Positions 32,644 through 43,055 of a DNA stretch of 64,000 bases are shown here, piece after piece. Below the pieces are notes generated by a model. That model was not told the origin of the DNA. It was given only the letters and a program-made list of their open reading frames with translations, and made no database searches. The translations under genes were made by a program, and so were the position numbers. Location of the stretch: contig VWND01000072.1 of NCBI GenBank assembly GCA_009599575.1, forward strand, positions 337,812-401,811, written 5' to 3'. The first letter of the stretch is position 1, and each line of letters opens with the position of its first letter. The stretch comes from Blumeriella jaapii (Eukaryota; Ascomycota; Leotiomycetes; Helotiales; Drepanopezizaceae).

Positions 32644-34239
32644 TCAGTCGAGGACAGCCAACATGTCTTCCACTTTCGTGAACTTCTCTCTTACTTTCCC
32701 CTTTTTCGCTCCATTACTCTTTTCTGCACGATCAATCTTCTTCCAGTCTTCCCAGCTCACTCTCCTACAACCCCGCTTCTCAGCTTCGTCCCTCAGAGCC
32801 TCCCAACCGGCATGATCTCTCTCCGCGACGTTGAGAAACGGGACCCTATCATACCAGTCCTCCGTGATCGAATCTGCAGTAGCAAAAGCATCATTCATTG
32901 TACTGGCAATGACACCTGTCGGCCCCCGCTTAACCCACCCAGCACAATACAAGCCATCAATCCGCTTTCTCTCTTCCCCCGTCCGCTCATGCACCACACG
33001 GCCAAGATGATCATTGGGAATTATGCCCGCTCGATCATCAAACGGTATGCCAAGTTCAGCAAACTCCGAGAGGGCTTCTGATTTGTACCCGATGGATCGG
33101 AACGCCAGCGCGGCAGGAATCTCTACGTCCTCACCCGTCGGGACAGCTTTGGCGTCCAGCGCGAACGGGCTCGGATCGAGCGTCGTCCTTTCAAAAGCCA
33201 TGCCCCCTAGTCGAGACGGAAACCCAACATCTGGGATAAACGAGGTAGGCGACAAGCAGAAATCAAGAGACCAGCGCTTCGGCGCCCCCTCGATTCTTTT
33301 CGCCTCAGACCCTTTCTTCAGAACCTCCATAATCCTCTTTGTCGGTCGTGGCAACGAGCTGATCTCCCCTGGGATCAACGAGTCATCGACAGGATCAAAG
33401 GCTACGGAAGAAAACTTCATCAGCTCTCGCACCTCCTTGATCGTAAATGCTGCTTGCATCGGGCCTCGTCTCCCCACAACCCTCACGCGCTTCACCCTAC
33501 TCTTCCTCAACGTCTCCATCGCGTTCGTCGTGATGTCCGTCTTGCTCAAGAGATCAGGGTCTTGTAGCAAGATACGCGCTACATCCAGAGCGACGTTGCC
33601 TTGCCCGACCACTACCGCTTCTTCTCCTACTGTCAGATCGGGTGACAGGTCCGCGTACTCCGGTAGTCCGTTATACCAGCCAACAAACGCCCGAGCTGAA
33701 TAGATTCCCTTCAATTTCTCCTCCCCCGGGATGCCGAGCGTGCGGTCTCTTGACGCTCCGTACGCGAAGAGGATCGCGTCGTAGTGCGGTAGTAGGGTCC
33801 GGAGGGGGAGCGCGCCTGGCTGGTCACCAATCGATATGTTGCCGACAAAGTTGAAGCGCGGGGAGCTGGCCACTTGCTCGAATTTGTCCTGGCAGTTCTG
33901 TGCTCTGCCCTCAGCTCGGGTTCAAAGGTTGTTGAGCAAGAGAGGAAACGGGAGAGGAGACCAACCTTGACTTCGGGATGGTCGGGCGCAACGCCAAATC
34001 GCACCAGTCCGAATGGAACGGGCAGATGCTCGTACATGTCCACGGGCATTCTCAATCTTGCTCATGACCTTGTACGCAGTGTAGAACCCAGCAGGCCCGG
34101 CCCCGAGGACGGCCATGCGAAAGGGTCGCCCATCCTGGGGGTGGACTTTTACCGCGTAAGGGCGTCGCTGTGTGAAGCTTCGTCTCGACGAGAATTTGGC
34201 ACATCGTGTGCAAACCCACGGGCGGGCAATTCTCTCCAT
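32644..34239 (-). CDS. ARH1: Mitochondrial ferredoxin (adrenodoxin) reductase; one frame break
   Basis: Exon 1 (34239-33966) begins [20 protein letters not shown], a presequence, then the FAD motif [20 protein letters not shown] 68-nt intron (33965-33898) separates VAPDHPEVK from [19 protein letters not shown]. Exon 2 carries the NADP motif [32 protein letters not shown] and [16 protein letters not shown]. Exon 1 changes frame at about 34042-34047 (plus-strand CACGGGCATT): KIENA is read in one frame and [17 protein letters not shown] in another. The family continues through without a gap, so two bases are missing or one is extra. If restored in length the enzyme is about 509 residues (yeast Arh1 493). 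It passes electrons from NADPH to ferredoxin for Fe-S cluster and heme A synthesis. Confidence 0.92.
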
Positions 34240-34574
34240 CTTGAACGTGGGAAAACCTCGCCGCCAATCGAGTGCGAGTATCCACTATCTACGATCTCGT
34301 CGTATCTCGAGTATCATGCATCACTGTTCTTGTTCTGGTTCTGGTTGTCGAACTCTAAGCGATTGTTGGCACGGCAGCCGAGCGACGTCCAAGCTCCGTA
34401 AGTCAACAAACCCAAGTCAACAATGACCCCAAGTTGGTTCCCTGTCTCCTCGTTGCGTTCCTACAATCTCCCCTCCGCATATCTGGCATTCCTATTCCTA
34501 TTTTTGCCCTTCCTTGGTCATCGCTCGTATCTGCTCTCTACCCGTGCGTGAGGTACTCGTCATTCGTTATAGCA
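34240..34574. promoter_or_regulatory. Shared upstream region of ARH1 and the 4-TM gene
   Basis: 335 bp between divergent start codons. No named regulatory site was recognised. Confidence 0.4.
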
Positions 34575-35980
34575 ATGGGCGTCCGGCCTCCGTTCATGTA
34601 CGATGCGATCAGAACCGAAGGTCCAAAGTCGCCATACAAGGAGTTCGACCCCAAAGCTGTGACGCGCGCAAGCTATGAGCCGAGATCGCCGCGACGGAAG
34701 CACGAAGGTCCTATGGTGTCGTTCAATCAGCATCCCGAGTATGTCCTTGCCTGCCTGTCCAGCCATCGGAAGGGTTTCGGTGCTAACACTGCCTCAGTTC
34801 TCACATCGTGATGCCGTATCCGACGACGACCGCTACGCCCATGAACCCGAGCGTCAAGAAATGGATCAAATGGATGCGCCTCATACAACTGGTCTTGAGA
34901 TGTTTCGAGCTGCTTGCCGCTCTAGGATTGCTGGTCGTTATGATCATGATTAAAGGCCTGGAAGAGTCCACAGGCTGGATCATGAGAATAGTCGTGAGTC
35001 GCAAAAATCCACGGCGACTCTCAAAAGCTGACACAATATGCAGCCCGGCATCGCAGTCTTTCACACTGTGTATGGCGTGTACCATCTTGCGCGTAGGGCG
35101 TCAGGACGTACGCCTGCCTCGTCGACTTACTACATGCTCTTCGCCTCGTTCTTCGACGTCTCGATCATCCCGTTCTACGCCTTCAGCGCTCTTGTATCCA
35201 AGACTCGGCAGGACAACTGGCGAACCATTCTCTCGAACAATGCTCTGATCGACCCGTTCACCCAGGTCGTCTTCTACCTAGCCACCATTGGCGGTGGCCT
35301 ACACCTCATCTCCCTCGCGGTAGGAATCTACCTGGCAGTGACCTTCCGCAGGATCACCCAGCTCCCTCCAGACATGAACCCGTTGGAAGACAACCTCACT
35401 TCGCGCCACAAGCGCAACAAGTCCTCGGTCTCAACCTTCGCCTCTTCCAGCACCATGTCGGAGAAGCGCCTGTCGACGCCTCTAGAGGCCAAGCGCGCCT
35501 CAGGAGCGCCGTACGAAGACCTCTCGCGGCCCCCAACCATCCCCTTCTTCCACACACGCGACCAATCCTCGACATCCTTCTCAACCTACAAAGCGAGCCC
35601 TCCCCCATCCCGCGACTCGCGGGCCGACCTCACCAGCAGACAGTACCAAGCCGTGCCCACCACCCTTTCCCCGACCCGTGTTGACAATCCCAAGCGCGCC
35701 TCGCAAACGACCTTCACCTCGCCCCCGAAACGCACGCACAACCCTCACAGCGCGACTGAGAGTCTCTCCGCCATAAGCTTCAACGCAACCTTCTTGCCTC
35801 CGAAGCAGGTTGCCTCCAAGAGCCCAGCTTTCAACGTGAGCTTCTCGCCGCCGAAGCACACCTCCCCCGTCCTCACCGGCCAGCCAGCGCCCTTCAGCTC
35901 GCCCCCGCGCCGCGACTCCTTCACGGAAAACCAGGTCTTTGACGCCTCCTCCTCGCTGTACTCCTCCCGCGCTCACATCA

Positions 35981-36017
<37 letters not shown>

Positions 36018-36600
36018 TGACGAGAACGAGAACGAGAATGACAACAGCGGGCTCAACTGGTTCGCGTCCGACTCCCTCAGCAAAGCATGCACGCGCTCCT
36101 CGCCAGCCAAGAAGGCCAAGTACCAGGCTCTCCACCATCACCACGACTGCGCCTCGGAGAACATCACGTTCGACGCCGCGACGGTGTACAGCTCCTCGTA
36201 CGACCACCCGAACCCGCTCGAGGCGAACCCACCCACGCCCGTCCATCGGTACAGGGACGGCGACAGCGACGACGCCGGCGCGCCGCGCAGCAGCGGAGAC
36301 ATGGACATAGCCGACATCCCCATGTCGGCCCGCGACCGGGAGCTGGTCCCCAGACCGCTATCGCAGAGCCTCGGGCCGTCGGCCAAGCGATACGGCGAGC
36401 TGAAGCCGGGCCCGTCGCCGATGCTCGTCGGCTCCAACAAGGACAGACAGGTGTCGTCGGGGAACGACCTCGGCGACGGCCGCGCCTCATTCCGGGTGCT
36501 GGATAGGAGGGATGTCAGTGGCAAGGTTGCGGAGGAGGGGAGGGGCGGGCCGAGCGAGTGGCGGGCGAGACTCCGGAGGGTGAGTGGCATTGCGAGGTGA
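34575..36600 (+). CDS. Fungal four-TM membrane protein with long disordered tail, function unknown
   Basis: Exons 34575-34738, 34798-34993 and 35044-36600 (introns 59 and 50 nt) give 638 residues. It starts MGVRPPFMYDAIRTEGPK. Hydrophobic segments lie at about residues 77-100 (LVLRCFELLAALGLLVVMIM), 118-135, 148-170 (YYMLFASFFDVSIIPFYAF) and 198-225 (FYLATIGGGLHLISLAVGIY). A Ser/Pro/Thr-rich cytosolic tail of about 400 residues follows, containing an unbroken Asp run (about 12) then an Glu/Asn stretch, and repeated S-F-x-x-SPPK-H motifs (about residues 365-410). The topology recalls MARVEL-type four-helix proteins but no signature was recognised. The tail looks like a phosphorylation platform; that is inference. 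Confidence 0.75.
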
Positions 36601-37039
36601 GTGAGAGAGGAGCTGGGGGCTGGTGGTTGAAGCCGGCGCTCGCTTCGCCATGGATTTTGTTGTCTCGCTTAGCACTGGAGACCTCAAGCGGAAAGGGGCT
36701 TGAGCCCAGAGGAGAAGACATGCATAATGGGCGGAGGGGAGTAACGCCTCGCGCAGTTCCGCTTGGTCCGTCTGAGGTTTTGCGTGCGCATCTCGTTCCT
36801 TCGGCGTTTTCGGCGAAAGAGACACACGCGCGGCTGCATTTGGAGCATGGATTCCTACTTACTCGGTCTCGGTCTCGGGCTCGGGTTCGGGCTGCGCTTC
36901 TCACGTACTGTATATCCATACGGGTTGGGTTGTTGGGTCATCTCGAAGGAAAGGGAGGGAGGCAAGGTCGATGGCATGGGATGGGATGGGATGCCCATCT
37001 TCTTCTCTCTTGCCCTATCTTATGTCTGTCTTCTTTTTG

Positions 37040-38040
37040 TATACATGTATTAAAAAAAGGTAAAAGAAACGTATTACAGTTCGGATTGGAAATAAAAAAC
37101 ATAACCATCGGCCATCTTCTTTCTTGCTTCCAGCTTGTCTTTTTTCTGTGTACATATATTTTATATTAAAAAGTAGAAGAAACGTTTTACAGTTTGGATT
37201 GGAAATGAAGAACGTGATCATCGACCATCTTTTTTGCTTTTGTCTGTCCTGTTTCTGTGTACATAAAAAAAAATAGTAAAAAAAAAATAACGAATAATAA
37301 TCTGGATTGGAAATAAAAAACATAACCATTCATCGACCATTTTCTTTTTTGCTTTTAGCTTGTTTTCTTTTCTGAACACATATAAAAAATAAAATAAAAA
37401 AGTAAAAGAAACGTATTACAGTTCGGATTGGAAATAAAAAAACATAACCATCGATCGACCATTTTCTTTTTTGCTTTCAGCCTGTCTTCTTTCTGTACAC
37501 ATTTACAAAAAAACAATAGAAGAAACGTATTATGATTTAAACTAGAAATGTAAAACATAACGATCTTCTTCTTCCTTTCTGCCTTCTGTCAATTCCCTTT
37601 CTGTACAAATGTAAAAAAAATATAAAAGAAGGCAAGAGAAACGTATTATAGTAAAAACTAGAAATAGAAAACATAACTATCTTCTTCTTCTTTTTCTGCC
37701 TTCTTTCAGTCCCCCTTTCCGTACACATATACAAAACAGCAATAGAAGAAACGTATCACAGTTTAAATTAGAAATAGAAAACATAACTACCTATCTTCTT
37801 CTTCTTTTCTGCCTTCTTTCAGTCCCCTTTCCGTACACACACATATACAAAAAAAAACAATAAAAAAAACGTATTATAATAAAAACTAGAAATAGAAAAA
37901 ACATAACTACCTACCTACCTATCTTCTTCTTCTTCTTTTCTGCCTTCTGTCAGCCAGTTCCCTTTCCGTACACACACACACATATTCAAAACAGCAAAAA
38001 AAAAACCCCCGAATTCTTATTCAAATTAAAACTAGAAACC
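37040..38040. repeat. Tandem repeat, about nine units of 105-125 bp
   Basis: Each unit has a block GGATTGGAAATAAAAAACAT or its variant ACTAGAAATAGAAAACATAA, then AACCATC, a pyrimidine stretch TTTCTTTTTTGCTTTCAGCC, CTGTCTTCTTTCTGTACACA, a variable A-rich spacer, and AGAAACGTATTACAGT. Units start near 37078, 37190, 37301, 37418, 37532, 37655, 37765, 37880 and 38025. The later units form a second sub-type (CTTCTTCTTTTCTGCCTTC). Confidence 0.88.
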
Positions 38041-38345
38041 ATGTCCAAAAGAGAGAGAGATACAATAGATACGGCAACCCAGAGCCCTCCCCACAAAGCC
38101 CCAAAACACCGTGTCCGTCCGACGTCTCGTCCAAGAGTACATACATACATACATGTCTATGAATCAGATAGCCTGAAATTCCTGGGCCTGTCCAAGAACG
38201 CCAGCCAGCCAGCCAGCTATTGGGTTTCTTCTTTCGCGCCCGGTCGAGATGTGCACACCCACCGGCTGCGCCCTAGCTTGCTTGCTTGCTTGCTTGCCGC
38301 CTGTGTACTTACTACCTATCGCAGACAGACCCGTGTCCGTACCGA

Positions 38346-38391
38346 ATGAAGAAGAAGAAGAAGAAGAAGAAGAAGAAGAAGAAGAAGAAAA
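38346..38391. repeat. GAA microsatellite
   Basis: Fifteen consecutive GAA triplets (38346-38391), just downstream of the PMS1 stop. Confidence 0.95.
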
Positions 38392-38427
38392 GATCAACAC
38401 CCGGTGTCTTTTCTTTACCCCATCTTC

Positions 38428-41400
38428 CTACTCTTTTTCCTCTTGCTCTCCTTCCGAAAGCTGCTCTTGCTCTTCTTGCTCCTCAGCAGAATCCTCCTCC
38501 TCGCCCAGATGAGTCGCGTCCGGGATTTCAAAGTCATGCTCCTCTGCCTCTGCCTCTGCCTCTGCCGGGCCCTCGTCTTCCGAGAGACCTTCTTCGTCAT
38601 CTCCCTCTTCATCTTCCGCCTCGGCCTTCGCCTCCCCATCCCTCTTTCCCCTAAGCCACGTCGCCCAGTCAGTGACACGTCCCACGCCTCTCCCACGGTC
38701 CCCATCCCCATCCCCACCCTCATCAAGCGCATCCCCTTCCTTCCACCCCACACCATCCCACTCCCCCAGCCCACAAAGGTGCCTCATAGTCGGCCTCCCA
38801 TGCGGACAGTTCCACGGCTTGTCCAGCTCCCCCAGGTGCCTGACCACCTTGCCCATCTGCTTCCCCGTGAGCGTCTTCCCAATCATGATGCTACTTCGAC
38901 ACGCCCTCATCGCGAACATCTTCCGCACCTTGCTCGGCCTAGGCACCGGCCCCAGCCCCGGCGAGTACTCCGCCAGCAGCGCGATCAGCTCCTCCAAATC
39001 GGTAAGCGAGAAAGCCGTTTCGCGAGAGATGGGGAGGGAAGTGAGTTGGCAGCGTTTCCCCACGGGGGAGTCCCCGGAATCGTCAACCGTGACGATGAAG
39101 CCGTTGGTTTCGAGGGCGGAGACGTTTTCCATGACGATTTCCTCTTCGAGGGCCGTGAGGTCGAGCGTTTTGGGGTAGACGAGGCGTTGGGATTGCACGA
39201 TTGTTGTGGCGTAGAGGCGCTCGAAGTTGTACTTCTCGTCAGAGGCGTGCTGGTCGATGATAAACATATCGTCTGCTGTCATCACATTGTCTACGGAGCC
39301 TGCCCCCGATGATCGAGTCGCGAGGATGAAGCCCAGGTTGAATTGGCCCACGATTCTCATCTTGGCAAAATCGGATTTGGAAATTGTAAGGGATAGCTTT
39401 TCTTCTGCTTGTGCTGAATCGAGGGCTTCGTTCTCCGCCTTTTCAATGGCTGTGACTTGGTACTGTGACAGAGCTTGATTGAGAGCTTGATGTTCTGCAG
39501 CGATTTTGGATATGCTAGTCTCAACCATTCTCGCCAAGTTTACTGTAGCATCTTTCTTCTTAGATCCACCTTTCAGTAAGGATTTGGCACGCAGAGAAGT
39601 CTCTTGAGATGGTTGGACGCCCGACTTCTCGGCTTGCTCGATGATGTTTTGAACTTTGGCCTCCTCCAGGGCCTTTTTCTGCTCTTCATCGACGTATTCG
39701 CCGTCCGCTTCGTCATCATCATTCGGAAGAATAGAAGCATTCAAACCCAGATCTTCTTGCTTAACGATGCTATTGGAACGAGGGGACTGCGGGACGAAAA
39801 GGCCCTCGTCATCATCATCATCATCATCCTCATCAGCGACGTCCATGACTCCTTCAGTACCTAAGAATTCCTCAGACACTGGAGTAGCGTCTCCTCTCTC
39901 CACATCTGAGCCCTCCTCAATCTCGCCAGCTGGCACAAGCTCTTTGGTAGTGCTCGAAGCGGCAAACATCTGGCTCAAACTCTTCCCAAACGTTGGTAAA
40001 GATCCCTTCGGAACCTGTGCTTGTGAGGAACGTTTGGTACAAGCAGAGCTAGAGACATTATCTATACGGGTGTTCTTCGATGGGTTTCCAATAGTACTGG
40101 TGACAGTGTGGTCCCCGATTGAGATTGTAGCCATTTCTCCGGGGGCTCGTTGTATACGTGCGGTATTCGAAAACACAGCCGCAATTGATGGAGACGCCTG
40201 TGGCGGTGACTCAAGGGCGGAAATAGACATCTCAGGCTCAACAGACTGAGATACATATCTCGATTGCTCTCTTGTCGAGCTAGAGATAGACGATACCTCG
40301 GAATTGCCTTTCGCGAAGATAGGGACAGGTGGGGGAGGCTTCATTTCAGAAGTCGGAGTACTCATTGACTGAATTTCCTCATCAGAGACATCCGAGTCCG
40401 CAGAAGCGTCCGGTCAGCCTCTACCTTTTCACCCTCTCTCCTAAGCTGTTCAACCAGCCTACGCTTTTCTTCCGACAGACCACCAGCTGGCGCTGAAGTA
40501 GCTTTCTTGGGTAGGATTGATGCTTCCTTTTCCGTACCAGGACGGTCCTCTGATTGCCGTCCTGCCCACTTCGAGATCAGATTGATAGCACTGCTATCCC
40601 TACTCATTGAATCTCTGGACACGGCACCATGGCGAATATTCGATTTGAACGTCGTGCTCTCTTCTCTTCTACTAGCTGAACGAGCCGATCTAGCATCTTC
40701 CGACACCTCTCCTGAAGCAATCATAGCTGGAGACTGAGAATTCCTCGTACCCCCAATGCTGTTCTCTCGACTAATAGTCAATTGCTTATACGATAGTTGT
40801 TTCTGCGCCGGCAGCTGAGATATCGGGACGGTGTAGGCCTGGCTCTCAAACAGTTTCGTCAATTCCTCCTTCAAATTCTCCAGCATCCGGTTCTGGTCAT
40901 GCAGTAGAATAGTCCGCTTATCGGGACTGACATTGACGTCGTACAAGTGCGTATCCAACTCGATATTGGCAAAGATAAACGGCGACTGCGTACCATTGTA
41001 CGCCTTGTACACCTCGTTGAACGCCTTTGCCACCTGCGGAAGTCCACACGGCCTGGCATTCACGAAAAACATCTGTCTATCAGGGGTCTGTCTCCCTTCC
41101 CCAGAAGCCGGTCGCGAGATGTGGCCCGTAATACGAATCTCCTTGGTGCCGCCATCGTCTTGTGTACTCCGTCTCTGACTCGGAGCACTCGAAGCTTCCA
41201 ACTCCAGATTGAGATCCAATGTGATGAGCGCCGTAAGCGTCTTCGCCCCAAACACATTCATGATGTTCTCCCTCGTGTTCTGGTTCCCTTTCGTCGAGAA
41301 CAGCGTCGTTTTCTTCCCCTTGCCCGCCTGCTGCGAGACAGAGAATTTGATGCCCGTTTGTATACAAGCATACTGGCCCAGCACGCCCGTCACCCTGGTC

Positions 41401-42048
41401 CACTCCCTCTTGATATTCCGTTCCAGCTCCCTCCTCCGGACGGGTAGGTTGTTGAACAGATGCTCCACCGACACCAAGGTTCCCTTCTGCGCAGCCACAA
41501 CACCGGTATCCTTCAGTTTGCCCGAGACGTGGAAGTCGAGTTTCGTGCCCTTCGGCGCGTCGGCCGCCATGCACGTCACGACCGAGAACTTCGACAGCGC
41601 GCAGAGCGACGACAGGGCCTCGCCACGGAAGCCGAACGTCTGCAGCGTCGTGAGGTCCGAGTAGGTCGATAGTTTCGAGGTGTGGTGTTTGAGGGCCAAA
41701 GTCTCGTAGTTGTGCGGGGAGATGCCGTCGCCGTTATCTTGTACCTCTATGGAGTCCAGACCTTGGTTCTTGAAACGCACATCTGGGATTGCCAAATCAT
41801 CATATATACACATACATGTGTTAAGCTGGCGGATACTGCTTGAGCACGTTGAAGGGACGACCTACCGATGCTCGTTGCTCCTGCGTCGAGACTGTTTTCC
41901 ACCAGCTCCTTCACGACCGAGCATAAATCGACAATGACCTGGCCGGACTGGATTTGATGGACCTGGAAGAACTCTCAGTAACTTTTGCCAGCAGAAGGGT
42001 GAGTATTCCACGTACGGTCTTGCCTTCAATCGCTTTAATGGTTGCCAT
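38428..42048 (-). CDS. PMS1: DNA mismatch repair protein PMS1 (MutL homologue)
   Basis: Four exons (42048-42016, 41962-41866, 41782-40425, 40368-38428) sum to 1,142 residues; introns are 53, 83 and 56 nt. It starts [11 protein letters not shown]. The GHKL ATPase domain shows [22 protein letters not shown], and [15 protein letters not shown] long disordered linker follows, with Ser-rich and Asp-rich runs. The C-terminal domain has the metal-binding endonuclease motif [12 protein letters not shown] (DQHA-x2-E-x4-E), ACRSS and [11 protein letters not shown]. So it is the nicking subunit of MutL alpha (with MLH1). The apparent frame change at 40.37 kb is explained by the third intron. After the usual end the protein has an extra acidic tail of about 110 residues. 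Confidence 0.95.
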
Positions 42049-43055
42049 GCTGTCATGGCTGCTGGAATGACTGACGAGGAGGGTTCTGGGAAGACGCGAC
42101 GAACGCGCCGAGATGAAAAGTACGCGAGGTCCAAGCACTTCCGCTCAACGCCATGAAGAAATGCAAAGAATACAAAGTCACGATCTGGAAAAAAGAGTTG
42201 GAGAAACATCTACAGTCCCTACCTACACATGCTTAGGCACGGTGCATTTTGTCCAAATCCTTGCCTACCTGCTGCCCCAGTCACTGATCAAGTTGCTATT
42301 TCCATTTCCACTTTGACGAAATGTAAAAATCACAGATGGAGAGATGGGCACTTCAGGTATCAATCACCGGTCCATTGTCTGCTCTGGAATGCTTCGCTAC
42401 GAGCTTCAGATTCGCCCGTAGCCGTCTAGCACGCCGTCTAGCTAGTGCTCTCAAATCGCAATCCAAAGGAGCCCCCCGTGCATCGTGTGTCTCTCCCCAA
42501 TTCCAGCCAGTATAGCTAGCAAGCAAGATTAGACTGGTACCAGCCCCCGAAGCTCTTCCCATCCATCCAAATATACAACACAACCACCTCGATCGGCTTC
42601 GGAGGCCTCCCAATTACGCTCCCCCACGTATGAAAGAGGTATAAACATTAAATTTATCCCAAACAGCGAGCGCGCCTCACGCTGAGCCGTAGGGATGGGT
42701 ATTCGAAAGCTGAAAAACATTGGTAAAACGACCAGCGCTCGCGAGCCCGGCGAGTGTGCATGAAGAAGGAGAAAGTACGGGATTGCTCATGAGAATCTTT
42801 ATTTACAGCAAGAAGCTGACCTGAATAGCCCGGTTGGATGAGGAACCTAGAGGAATCTGGATGTGTGTCGCGCGGAGACTCGAAACGCTCACGTATGCCG
42901 TGCTTGAACCGCCGATGGATATAATCTTATGAACCCGGTTGTTAAACGAAATCTAGCGTTGTACAATGAGTCGGCGGCTGATCCGTGGACAGAAGGAGGG
43001 CGCGCGGCAGCGTATCATGGAGACGTGTATTACTTTAGTTGCAGTGGCGGCTTGC
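42049..43055. other. Intergenic region PMS1 promoter / BST1 3' flank
   Basis: About 1 kb. No gene or RNA gene recognised. Short frames on both strands lack family features. Confidence 0.45.

Larger units (their letters stand above)
36601..38427. other. Intergenic region with tandem repeats
   Basis: No credible gene. It contains the 3' flanks of the 4-TM gene and of PMS1, a 1-kb tandem repeat, tetranucleotide CATA and CTTG runs near 38140 and 38280, and a GAA microsatellite. Confidence 0.5.

Noticed and set aside
38428..39312. Plus-strand 302-codon frame opposite PMS1
   Set aside because: It is the shadow of the PMS1 C-terminal exon, whose own protein has clear MutL motifs.
40362..40430. Apparent frameshift between two halves of PMS1
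   Set aside because: A 56-nt intron (GTAGAG...TTCAG, 40424-40369) joins REGEK to SMSTPTSEM in frame, so no lesion is needed.
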